A stretch of DNA of 64,000 nt from Branchiostoma floridae. Lineage: Eukaryota > Chordata > Leptocardii > Amphioxiformes > Branchiostomatidae. Made by a program: the position numbers and the translations under genes. How positions within the stretch are numbered: the first letter of the stretch is position 1; each line of letters starts with the position of its first letter. The notes below the pieces were generated by a model. The model did not search any database and was not told where the DNA came from. It worked only from the letters and a program-made list of their open reading frames with translations. This document shows, in pieces, positions 36,956 through 47,117 of the stretch. The stretch spans positions 2,815,353 through 2,879,352 of the forward strand of contig NC_049979.1 of NCBI RefSeq assembly GCF_000003815.2. Reading direction: 5' to 3'.

Positions 36956-37127
36956 AAGGGGAAGCGTCACCTTGACCGAGAGCCGGACGTCTCGCTCCAG
37001 ACGGACCTGAAGAACATCCAGTACTTCTGGGACCTACTTCAGGGGAGGGTGGCGGGGCTACAGGAGCTGCTGGGGGAGGGGGGCACGGCCCCACCCCTGG
37101 GGACACCACAATCCCACCCTGGGGAAG
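36902..37127 (+). CDS. AKAP6: AKAP6-like protein, exon 2
   Basis: Acceptor TATTTACAG, donor GAAG before GTCAGT; enters in phase 0 and leaves in phase 1, which fits exons 1 and 3. Residues 76-150: helix (RLQHTIRENKIPVQVALQ), a charged linker, then DLKNIQYFWDLLQGRVAGLQ, which parallels the HAVQLLWHQLRVSVLVL segment of vertebrate AKAP6 as I recall it. A glycine- and proline-rich tail follows. Two more copies of its first 54 bases lie upstream with their own acceptors. The acceptor at 36797 is exactly 105 bases earlier and the frame between is open, so its use would add 35 residues. Confidence 0.85.
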
Positions 37128-37455
37128 GTCAGTCTGGGTTATTTCTGCTCGGGGAGGGGGGCATGGCCTTCATGGGCTTCTCACCGCTATACATTTTGTA
37201 TGTAGCCGAAGAACTAGGACGAGGGGGGATACTAGCTTAGCCACGTTTGGGATTGTTTTCTCACCACAAAAGCGCCACCTACATGGGCACATATATCGGT
37301 GAGAAGCAGAACTCCAGTTAGAAGCTCTGACGAAGGTGTCTGAGAGACATCGAAACGTAAGCAATGTAAGTACCTGCTAGTTGTGTAAAAAGAATGCTCC
37401 TATATCCTAACACTATAGACGGACGCTTTCTGAGAGTTTGTTTTGGCCCTTCCAG

Positions 37456-38282
37456 GTGGGACCACGTGTGACAACCATCGGAGAGGCGGGAACCAAAACG
37501 ACGACGGGTTTCCAAAATCCTCGAACTTCCCGAGACCGAGTCACAGGAGGATCGTGGAGAGGAGCACCCAGGGTCTGATCAGAGCTGTGGAGAAGCTTCA
37601 GCGTCGGACAGACGAACTGACAAGTCCGGGGACATCCCGGCAAACGACCCAGCAGACGACCTTGACGACTATGAACCAGAGTAACCCGATCTCCATCAGC
37701 CATGGCGGGTGTCGCCCGCCGGACAACCTCCTGGCCAGGGAGCTTTCCTCGTCGGACGAGAGTCTTAACGAACTCATGATCGACGTTAACGAGTACATGG
37801 CTTCCCTGGTCGAGCTGGAGAACAGCTCTCTGGATGATGACGGTTACGGCTCCTTCGGGAAGAAGGGGCTCGAGTTCTTCTCCGGCGAATCCGCAGAGAA
37901 TTCCGCTCAGGAGTCTCCGAGGAACAAGGGAGCCTGCGGCTTCAGCAGCGAAGACGACTTGGACGAAGCCGTGAGCTCCCTGGAGGACCTGCACATGAGC
38001 TGGGAGTGTCTCTCCTCCTCCCCTCCCGCCTCCCTTCCTGTCTTTTACCGCCTCCCACAGCCCAAGCACTCCACCCCGCGGGCAGAGACGCAGGACGCAC
38101 CTCAAGAACGTTCCGGAGTCTCCTCCGAGACTCTCCTCAAAGATGAGAAGGGAGCTGAAGGGAGGAAGGAACACAAGGAGGAGGAAAAGAGCGTAGAGGA
38201 AGAGGAGACGACTGGCAACAGTTCTCCTTTAACGTTTGAGGTCACGGATTCGCTTCCAGAAGCCATCAAGGAGCAGTTTGAG
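37456..38282 (+). CDS. AKAP6: AKAP6-like protein, exon 3 (acidic, disordered region)
   Basis: Acceptor CCTTCCAG, donor TTTGAG before GTGGGT; 827 bases, phase 1 to 0, residues 151-426. It opens with a basic, asparagine-rich stretch, then a short helix (TQGLIRAVEKLQRRTDEL). A long serine- and acid-rich region follows, with SSDESLNELMIDVNEYMASL, SLDDDGYGSFGKKGLEF and SSEDDLDEAVSSLEDLHMSW. It ends in a proline- and glutamate-rich part. Vertebrate AKAP6 also has a long disordered, serine-rich stretch between its N-terminal segment and the spectrin-like repeats, including adenylyl cyclase contacts. The codons are GC rich compared with the surrounding introns, as in the other exons. Confidence 0.85.
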
Positions 38283-38951
38283 GTGGGTGCTGTGATGGAT
38301 TTAACTCTTAAGTATAGGAATCTAAGAATTTGAACTGATACTCACGACTAGTTTGCTTCTAGTAATGCGGCTTCCAACATATTTCTTCACCTCTGAAGGG
38401 TCATGTAGTATGAGGGTTGCAGGTCACTCCGGTCCATGTGAAAAAAGATCTGTAACTGCAATAATTGCCTCACAAAAGATTGAATTGTTTTTTTGTATGA
38501 CACCCCAAAAATAGGGCCAACTTTTGGAATCCCAAACTTCGTAGCCCTCTCCGGTGAAACTGGTGAAACCTCAGAAGTTAGGGGCGTCAGCCTTGTACTA
38601 GGGTTTTTTTTGGAGGTCAGCAGTCAAACCCTGGTACTGAGAGCATTTTATTGGGCTGAAACTCTGGCAGCTTATGGGGTAAATGTGCCTGACATTAATG
38701 TGGATGAAGAAATATTTCCAGCATTATCAGACAGATGGTTTAGAGAGCCAACCTTTGTTTTCGTTTCATATGTGACAGCTGAAGGAGTTAAATGAACTTC
38801 TTCTACAATGGAGAAGAGGACACTTATTGCTTGTTGACGTCACTTCTTCTAAGCTGCACAAAATATAGTAATCCATTGAAGGAGTTTAACTTAAAAAAGA
38901 TAAGAATAAACCAACCCATTAGACCAATAACAAGGGAACCTCCTTCCACAG
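38283..38951 (+). other. AKAP6: AKAP6 intron 3
   Basis: GTGGGT to CTTCCACAG. No repeat recognised; a 100-codon chance frame (38493-38795) shows no known domain. Confidence 0.7.
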
Positions 38952-39074
38952 GCCTTTGCAGAGGACCTGAAGACTCTTGCCGAGTTCCTTGAGAACATGA
39001 CGGAGCAGGCAGCATCCTTCCAGACGCCAGGGGACGACCTGGTCAGCCTGCAAGTCTTCTTGGAGAAACACCTG
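38952..39074 (+). CDS. AKAP6: AKAP6-like protein, exon 4 (start of first spectrin-like repeat)
   Basis: Acceptor CCTTCCACAG, donor CACCTG before GTGAGT; 41 codons, phase 0 on both sides, residues 427-467. AFAEDLKTLAEFLENMTEQA then GDDLVSLQVFLEKHL has the spacing of the first helix of the first AKAP6 spectrin repeat (in human, FIQWLNEAMETTENW and MDDLKLYLETHL from memory). This region targets AKAP6 to the nuclear envelope by binding nesprin-1alpha. Confidence 0.85.
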
Positions 39075-40940
39075 GTGAGTCCGATTCCTTAAAATTTCTT
39101 AGCTTCAGTCTGTGTTTATTTATTCATTAAGGTGGTAGTCTATAATCAGACTCATTTCAGTGGTAGCCAGTAATCGCGTGTGCATCCTCGTCACTGTGAG
39201 CCCGCTGGACAGAGCCGCTTGAAGCGCGGTGTGAAGACTAGCTGACTGCTGCCCACTGTGTGTCAGGTGCAGCAGTATAATACTGGATACTTCTACAAAT
39301 TTAATAAGCATCCCTTTATCCTTGAAGTCCTCTGATAGCAAAATGCCTATAGATGTGTATGTGCACGTCATTGCCACAAAAATTTCTGTAACTTCTGAAT
39401 AGATAACATCCTCAAGTGAACCAACAGTTCTGCAGAACTTGACTGAAACAGTGCAACTATCAGTTTTTACTATGGCCAAAAAAGAAACTGGTGTTTTGTT
39501 TCTTATATGGTGACTTCGAAAGGATCTTTGTTTTTCTTTGCAATTACAGGTGGTTAGTACATTTTTCTCACAATTTTTCCACACTTTAAATTGAACACAC
39601 TTATGTATGCCCATGCTTATCTTTCATCAATAATCTCAACATATTTCAATCATCTTAAAAAATATTTTATTCTAACTAAAAAAAACCTCAAAACTCAAAT
39701 GTTTTTAAAGCAATTTAGATGTGTAAACTACAAGACTGTTGTGCTCACTTTGTTTTCTCGCCACTCCAGTACGTCTTGCCCTGTGCCTATTTACTATATT
39801 TGTAACTCTGCTTTCCCCAAAGACAAGTTTGTCATGCCTCCAGACCAATTTGCTATTTTTACACCCCTTAGTTCCACCAGATACTGCTTGCCTTGACCTT
39901 CAAATGCCCTCTATGCCATGTTGTGTGAAAGATGACAAATCCCTTTAGAAGATTCCGTCCTTCCCTTGCCCTTGAGGTGACCTTGCTGCCATGTTGTATA
40001 CCCTCAGCTATAGAACGTAACAAATCCCCCCTGAGCTGAACGCTCCCCCAGACACAGTTTTTCATTAGTCCCAGCTCACAGCCAATCTGAATGGTTGACC
40101 TTTAGGGTGCATACTCTTTCTACATGTATATGTGAATGTGTGAGTGGCTCGTGGGGTTTTTGTGTGGTTATTTTATGCAATGTCATGTATGTTATAAATA
40201 CTGGACAGGAAATATTGGTGTCACCTTTCTGAGGATTAACTAATTTTAGCAGCATGTTGATTTCATGTAATTTGTTACCTCCATCTTTTCTCTAGTGGTT
40301 GTCTGTCTGTTTGTCAACTTAAGAACGACTGAATGGATTGGTTCATACTTGGTGTGTTGGTAGGGTGTGTCAAAAACTGGAAATGATTAGAAATAAAATT
40401 GAAAATGAAAGATTTTGGGCCCCCTAAATCATACAAGGTTGGGCTGACGCTGTGCATTTTTGCCTAATGGTAGGATCTGCGTTCATGATGACAATTCGCA
40501 ATTCTGGACTGGATTCTGAACTGAAACCATTTCAGATCCACCTTTCGAGGAGGTTCTGCAAAATCCGTTTCAAATTCTCCAAAATGGAGGCTTCATGATA
40601 AAAAATTGATCAGTTTTTTTTTGCTAATTGAGAAATAGAACTGTTTCATTTTTTTTTTTTTTGCATCATGATCGTAGTCTTATTTCTGCAAGTTGTATGA
40701 GGCCATTTTGAACCAAGTCACTGTCAAGGTCATATGTAAAAAATGTAGGTCAGGAACGTGGGTGCTGTACTTGCTCTATCCACTAGGGGGCTCTGCTATG
40801 TTCACTGTCACATGTAGGTCAGATCGTTTTTGATTGTTCCCCAAGTATTTGTCACCACCAGTCAATCCTTTTGTCCTCCCGATGTTGCAACTTGTAAGAG
40901 CTGTTCGGCTCCTATCACATGTCTTTGTTTCTGTAACCCG

Positions 40941-41189
40941 CAGGGCTCGAAATACTGGTTTTATACATAAATGTCCTATAATGTAGCTGTGTATGGATTG
41001 TTATTAGCTGCATTGACTGTTGCCACGTATAGATATAAAAGAAAAAAATAGCAATGGTTCCTGAACAATTTCAGTATGATCCATACTTCCTAAATTCAGA
41101 GTGGTGCAGGTAAAATTTGTCTGGTGCAGGTAATTTTAAATGTTACCTGCACCAGCACAGGTATGCAGAAAAAAGTATTTCGAGCCCTG
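40941..41189 (-). mobile_element. AGGGCTCGAAA-type MITE, copy D (reversed, shorter)
   Basis: CAGGGCTCGAAATACT at the left and AGTATTTCGAGCCCTG at the right. The inside is the inverse of copies A to C ('CAATGGTTCCTGAACAATTT', 'GGTGCAGGTAAAATTTGTC'), with part deleted. AACCC occurs on both flanks but not as a clean 8-base duplication. Confidence 0.75.
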
Positions 41190-41352
41190 AACCCTTGTGC
41201 TGTCATCTGTGGTCAGGTGTGTGGGTGTTATACTTGGTCTATCTGTTAGGGGGTGCTGCATGTATTTGTCACTACAAGTCTAATTCTAATTCTTCTTTAT
41301 TCATTAAAATCAACCTTACAGAGATTAATTCTTAGCAGAAGCATCTCTGAAT

Positions 41353-41759
41353 CCATGGTCATGTGCCGTAACAAAACAATCACATGATTAATGGTGTTAT
41401 TCGTGCTCTTTACCAAAATAATCACAGTACATATAGCTGCTCTTTCCTCATTCACGATATTTCTGGCAACACCAAATCATTTCCTTGCTTCCAGGCAGTT
41501 TGTTCTGAATTAGAGGTGTTCTGACGGTGTTCTTTTGTCCTCCCTATGCTGTAAGTGCACATCTGGGCCAGTTCAGCTCCTATCTGCAGCTTTGTCCATG
41601 GTCATGTGCTGTAACAAAACAATCACATGATTAATGGTGTTATTCGTGCTCTTTACCAAAATAATCACAGTACATGTAGCTGCTCTTTCCTCATTCACGA
41701 TATTTCTGGCAACACCAAATCATTTCCTTGCTTCCAGGCAGTTGGTTCTGAATTAGACA
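41353..41759. repeat. Tandem duplication, about 163 bp copies 243 bp apart
   Basis: A block beginning CCATGGTCATGTG and ending CAGTT-G-TTCTGAATTAGA occurs at 41353-41512 and 41596-41759, with only about four differences. It lies in intron 4 and has no exon likeness. Confidence 0.85.
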
Positions 41760-42645
41760 TGAGGAAAAAAGAACCAAATGATATGGAAGACCAAGAATGA
41801 TAAATAAACGAACAAGAAAAATAACTATAATGAATATGTGCATAGATTATGAACAAGAAAAAAGAACAAGAATGAATAATTATGTATATAGATTATGTAT
41901 AAAGAATATGTGAACGAAAAATTGAAGTAAAAAATATGAATAAAACTAAGTAAATAATTATCTTACCATTTGATATTTTATGAAACAAATATTTCATGAA
42001 ACAATTAACTTTCTTGTCAGGCTATGTCTTAATGTTTTTCTCTCAGTTTAGAATTATTTTTGAAAAATCTGACGACCAAATCAAAAAGATGGAGTATTGT
42101 ATGACAAAGGTGGTCCCCAGATGTCCCCTGCCCAACTGTTCCCTATTGTTCTTTAGCCTACAATGAAGAAGGCAACACTCATTGTTTGTTGACACCTATA
42201 TAAGCTTCTTCAATTTCTATCTTTAGTTACTAGTTTACCAGAGATTTTTCAAAGTAAACTTAAACCAGGAATACCCATGTCAACAACACTGTTGACTTAA
42301 GAACCACAGGGAATATTTGGGATGTGTGCATCAGGTAAGTACCCTCCAAATTCCATCCTTGCTTGTCATACACAAGAAAAATTCAGCTCTCAGACTTTAT
42401 TCGTTTCTTGAAACTTATTTTTAGTAAACTACAGAGATTCCTCTCAGAGTCTATGTTGATATTGATATACAGATTTTTTTTTAAATTTGAGAAGTAACAA
42501 GTCAGATATATGTATCTAAAATCCAACAACCAGGGATAGAGAATTTGGTATATATTACCAGATGCCCACACAGTAGTAAAAGATGATACTGTGTTATTGT
42601 GAATCCCTGCCACCCCACTGACCCCTCACCTCTGTTCCCCCCCAG

Positions 42646-42888
42646 GCGTTTAAGATGCAGATGGACACGCAGGCCGTCCTGCGCAGTGCAGTGGTGAAGG
42701 AGGGGCATCATCTGGCGGGGTCGCTGAGCACACAGGGGCCAGCCCTGGAGGCCGTCCTGCACACAATAGAGCAGCGCTGGGCTCAGCTGGTCAGGACCCT
42801 CACACGGCAACACTGCGCCATCAGCCTCGCGCTCGAGTCCTTCCGAATGGACCTCGCCGCGCCACGTGGGGACGGCACCGACGGCGAG
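42646..42888 (+). CDS. AKAP6: AKAP6-like protein, exon 5 (spectrin-like repeat)
   Basis: Acceptor CCCCCCCAG, donor GGCGAG before GTGAGA; 81 codons, phase 0 on both sides, residues 468-548. AVLRSAVVKEGHHLAGSL, then IEQRWAQLVRTLTRQHCAIS and LALESF, parallel the human ALKEAVEEEGHQLLELI, MIASQWKELQRQIKRQHSWI and RALDTI as I recall them: the VxxEGHxL and QW-QL---I-RQH patterns sit at the same spacing. This is the strongest evidence for AKAP6 identity together with exons 7 and 8. Its donor edge is repeated downstream for over 3 kb. Confidence 0.9.
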
Positions 42889-45800
42889 GTGAGATCTCCG
42901 CTTGTAGTTTTGTTGTGATTCTGTTGTTGTTGTGGCGTAAACTTTGTTCATCTCTGTCAGCCAGCCTTTGTAGTGAGACAGTGAGCTAGCTGCTGAAGTT
43001 ATTACCATGCTGAGTGTCTATGAGTGTCTGAATGTTTATAGTATGTATGAATAGGGAGGTGAGCTATCAGCTTGTGGTTCAGTGTGTGGTGTAAACTTTG
43101 TTCATCTCTGTCAGCCAGCCTTTGTAGTGAGACAGTGAGCTAGCTGCTGAAGTGATTACCATGCTGAGTGTCTATGAATGTCTGAATGTTTATAGTATGT
43201 ATGAATAGGGAGGTGAGCTATCAGCTTGTGGTTCTGTGTGTGGTGTAAACTTTGTTCATCTCTGTCAGCAAGCCTTTGTTGTGATACAGTGAGTATGCAG
43301 TGAGGTCTTCAGCTTGTGTTCAGTATGTTTCTCTATAATGTAGTGTCCTCTGTTTCTGTCTTTGTAGTAAAACAGTGTAGTAGCTAAAGTGTTAACCATG
43401 CCATATTTTAGATCTAAATGCTTTGTAGACTCTGAATGTTGATGGTATGAACAGGGACATGAGGTTTACTTTTAGCTTGTATTTTTGTCTTTCTTACTTT
43501 GTTCAATCTGTAAGCCAGCCTCCGTAGTGAGACAGTGTCCTCAGAAGCTGAAGTGTCCACTGGATCTGAAACTTTGGTTTCCTAATGACAGCTTTGTAGA
43601 CTCTGAATGTTTATAGTACCGTATGTATGAATGGGGAGGGGAGGTCTCACCTTATGGTTCTGTGTAGAGTGTTAAATCTGTCTGCCTGCCTTTGTAGTGA
43701 GACACTCACTGTGAACTAGCTGATTGAGAAGTGATTACTATAATTGTGTCCACTGGATCTAAATGTTTGGTTTTCTATTGAATGACAGTTTTGTAGACTC
43801 TGATGAGTCTGAATGTTGTTGATATGAACGAGTAGGTGAGGTTTTAGCTTGTGTTTATGTGGTTCTATGTAGCGTAAACTTTGTTTCAAGATCAGTCAGC
43901 CTGCTTTCGTAGTGCGAAAGTGTAGCACTAGCTCAAGTGAGTGTCCACTGGATCTAAATGTTTGGTTTCTAATGACAGCTTTGGAGACTATGAATGTTTA
44001 TAGTATGTATGAATGGGGAGGTGAGCTCTCAGCTTGTCTTTGTGTGGTTCTGTAGGGTCAAAGACTGGTACTCCAGTCAGCTATGCATGCACTGCAGCCA
44101 TCCTGCATTGTATTTGTAAACACTCATTGATGACAAGAGCCATGGACAATATTCCTGTCAGCCTATCTTTGTAGTAAGATAACTTGGTGATGGCACAAAC
44201 AGAGAGATGAGGTCTTCAGCTTGTGTTCAGTATGTTTCTGTAGGGTGGTGTCCTCTGTTTCTGTTAGGCTGTCTTTGTAGTGAGACAATGTAGTACTAGT
44301 TGTTGCTGGCATCCATCTCTCTCAGAAGAGGGTCTGCATGGGGGGTCCTGACAACGCTTTACGCTAAATTCGGGACGGTCGACAACGCTTTCCGTTAAAT
44401 TCACGAAGGCCGGCAACGTTTTACGCTAAATTCAGAAAGGCTGACAACAGTTTACGCTAAATTCTGGAAGGCTGGCAACACTCGACAGGGGCGGGGGCGT
44501 GCTCCGCAAGAAAGATTGAAATTTTGACCCTCTGAAACACTATTCCCTGCATTTTGAAGGGAAATTTTCGCTGACAGACAAAGCTAAGTTAAATGGCATA
44601 TCTAATTAAAGATTCCCAGAGGTTCAGCATAAGCTTTTGAGGGTGACGCCAGCCAACTTAATTTGCCATGTCGAGCGCCGAAGGAAAGTCCGGGAAAATT
44701 TTGAAATCCTGCCCCCCTGAAACGCCATTTTCTGAGTTATTTTGGCTATTATAGAAAACTAAGTGAAATTAAATTTTTTATCAGTAAAAAATGTGTTTGA
44801 GGTTGACACGTCACATCCCCCAGCCATGATACATATTTCTACAAAGTCGATGACCGAAGGTGAATAGATTGGCAAAGGAGATCCGGCGAAATTTTGAAAT
44901 CTTGACCCTCTATAAAACGATATTTCGTGCATTTTGATGGGCAAATTTCTATTAGCAAAACAGGTCTTTGAGGTTGACACATCCCCAACATATTTTCAGA
45001 ATTTCGAGGGCCAAAGGCGCGAGGCGGCACAAGGAGGACCATGGAAATTTTGAAATCTTGACCCTCTAAAATGATATTTCCTGCATTCTGATGGGCAAAT
45101 TTTGCTGGCAGACTAAGCTAACTTCAATGACATTTCTATTTGCAAAGAAAAAAAGGTTTTTGAGGGTATATACTATATTTTTACCATGTCGATAACCGAA
45201 GGTCGCAAGTGAGGTCCGGCGAAATTTTGAAATCTTGATCCTCCGAAACGCAATTTCCTGTGTTTTGAAGGGCTAAATTTACTGGTAGACTACGTTTCGA
45301 CTTACGAAATTTGGGAGGCCAGGCTACGATTTACGGGTAATTATTAGGCTAAATTACGCTTTACGTGAAATTTTTAGGCTAGATTACGGCTTACGTGAAA
45401 TACACTGGCTACGCTTTACGGTAAATTTTCCATCCTCACTACGAATTAAGTGAAATAAAATAGCTTACCCTACGAATTACGGGAATTAAAAAGGCCTGCC
45501 TACGCCTTACGGAAAAGAGCATGCAGACCCTCTCAGAAGACAATGGTGGGCAGACAGGGTGGGTTGGGCGACCCGTCTGCCTGGCCTGCACGTGACTTTT
45601 TACGGTGAAGGAGGGGTGTGCACTTCCTTCTCCATCCTCTCGTCTACTGGCGCACCAAGTCCTACAGGGACAAGAACTCTAGTACTAGCTCAAGTGATAA
45701 CCATGCAGAGTGTCCACTGGATCTGAATGTTTGGTTTTCTAATGACAGCTTTGTTAACTCTGAATGTTGATGGTATGAGCAGGGAGACGAGTCTCGGCTT

Positions 45801-46160
45801 ACAATGTATGTTTTGGTGGTTCTTTAACCATGCTTTGCACCAACAGTCATCTCTCTCATTGTAAACACACAAGACTCTGCCACAGCATTTCTGTCAGCCT
45901 GTCTTTGTATGTCGTGAGATGACCAGGTCCTGGTCATGGCAGGAATGGGGAGGTACTGTCTCCAGCTTGTCTTTGTGCATTTCTGTACAGTAGGGTAGGC
46001 TACACATACAGTACTGTAGTTCTCCAGTCAGTTATGCATGCACTATGGTCATCCTTCGTGTAAACACTTGAAATGACAAGAGCCACAATGTTTCCGTCAG
46101 TCGTCTTTGTTGTAAGATGATGTGGATATGGCACAATTGGGGAGGTGGAGCTTGTATTTG
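42886..46160 (+). repeat. AKAP6: Tandem array built on the exon 5 donor edge
   Basis: About twelve diverged units of 90-200 bases, most around 160. Each carries a GGGAGGTGAG-like donor motif followed by a 'TCAGCTTGTGTT'-like stretch, matching GCGAGGTGAG and 'TCTCCGCTTGTAGTTTTG' at the true donor. GT positions: 42889 (true), then about 43059, 43213, 43305, 43464, 43644, 43841, 44021, 44212 and, after the transposon, 45790 (GAGTCT, degraded), 45953 and 46145. The first two repeats are about 95% alike; later ones are older. The array is split by the element at 44330-45530. Confidence 0.8.
44330..45530. mobile_element. MULE-like non-autonomous element with 10-bp target duplication
   Basis: Ends GGGTCTGCATG and CATGCAGACCC. 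The flanks TCTCAGAAGA at 44320-44329 and 45531-45540 are identical, a length expected for Mutator-like insertion. The left subterminal part has four 'CTTTACGCTAAATTC'-like units and the right has about seven related 'GCTTTACGTGAAAT' units. The middle is five diverged ~170-base units with 'GAAATTTTGAAATCTTGACC' and 'TGCATTTTGATGGGCAAA'. No transposase frame. It sits inside the exon 5 donor array. Confidence 0.85.
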
Positions 46161-46684
46161 TTAGAAAGAATGGGTTAGAATAGTTCATGCTTTATAATAT
46201 AGGTCCCTTCCCACTAAATAGTATAATGTAGACTGTATGACAAGAAATGTAAACAACACCATAGGGACAAGATTGATATTATTAGCTAAAAGTTTAATTG
46301 AATCACTTTGAAACTTTGTTTTTTAATCGGGACATCTTAAGGTTTGTTTGTTTGTATGATAAGACAATGTGCCACTAGGTGTAACGACCATATAGAAGCT
46401 TTTGCAAAGAAGCCAGCGACATCATTAAGATCACTTCTGATTGCACCTTAAGGCTTGAAGATTTCCGGTTGACCGGCCACAGGTGAAAGGAACAAATGAA
46501 AGGACGAGCCATTGTAAGGTGCTCAGTCTGATGGCAGTGGCTTCTGTAGGATCTAGAACTGACCTTTGACAGAAGCTATTGTTGTCCTGAAGCCATTGAG
46601 TGAAAACACCATGTTTTACCACAGTCGGGCCACAGCAAATCATTTTCCTGGTTTATAGCAATCGGTCAAGATGAATATGTTATA

Positions 46685-47117
46685 TTAGGGTGAGTCGAAA
46701 AGTAATGCAAGTTGTTTTATAAATCATAGCAAGCTCATTTTTTTATCCAATTAGTTGAAATTTGGAACAAAAGTAAAGGCATACATGTTTATCTTGTTGA
46801 GACTGAATGTCTCAATATTTTGTTTGTTTTTTTGTACCGGTTTTCTCTTACCCCTGCACTCACACCCTAAAACTTTATTCATGGACTTTGTTTTCATGTT
46901 GGTCTTCAGTTTACTTCTGTCAAATACTTAAACATCTCCTTGGTTCTCAACCATCTTCAAGTAAAAATCTAGCAATAGGTCAAGATTAAAATTTTTAAAA
47001 AATACAGCCTAGAGTTTAAGGCATATACTGTATCTTCTTGAGACTGAAATATCGCAATATTTTGTTCTTTTTTTTGTACTGTTTAAATTTTAAACTATTC
47101 TTTTTGACTCACCCTCG
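46685..47117. mobile_element. Mariner-like MITE
   Basis: Left end TTAGGGTGAGTCGAAAAGTA and right end (inverse of CGAGGGTGAGTCAAAAAGAA). TA lies at both borders. The end sequence has the TTAGG-GTG--CAAAAGTAAT pattern typical of mariner elements. Inside, a GAGACTGAA-ATCTCAATATTTTG stretch occurs twice. No transposase. Confidence 0.6.

Larger units (their letters stand above)
39075..42645 (+). other. AKAP6: AKAP6 intron 4
   Basis: Holds a MITE (40941-41189) and a tandem duplication (41353-41759). A 164-codon minus-strand frame at 39120-39614 has no domain I know. Nothing else recognised in 39620-40930 or 41760-42640. Confidence 0.6.

Noticed and set aside
37413-38174. 253-residue minus-strand frame
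   Set aside because: Shadow of AKAP6 exon 3 on the opposite strand; exon 3 is supported by phase and splice sites.
39120-39614. 164-residue minus-strand frame in intron 4
   Set aside because: No domain, no coding-like composition, no splice context that I can support; likely chance.
42502-43008. 168-residue minus-strand frame
   Set aside because: Shadow of AKAP6 exon 5.
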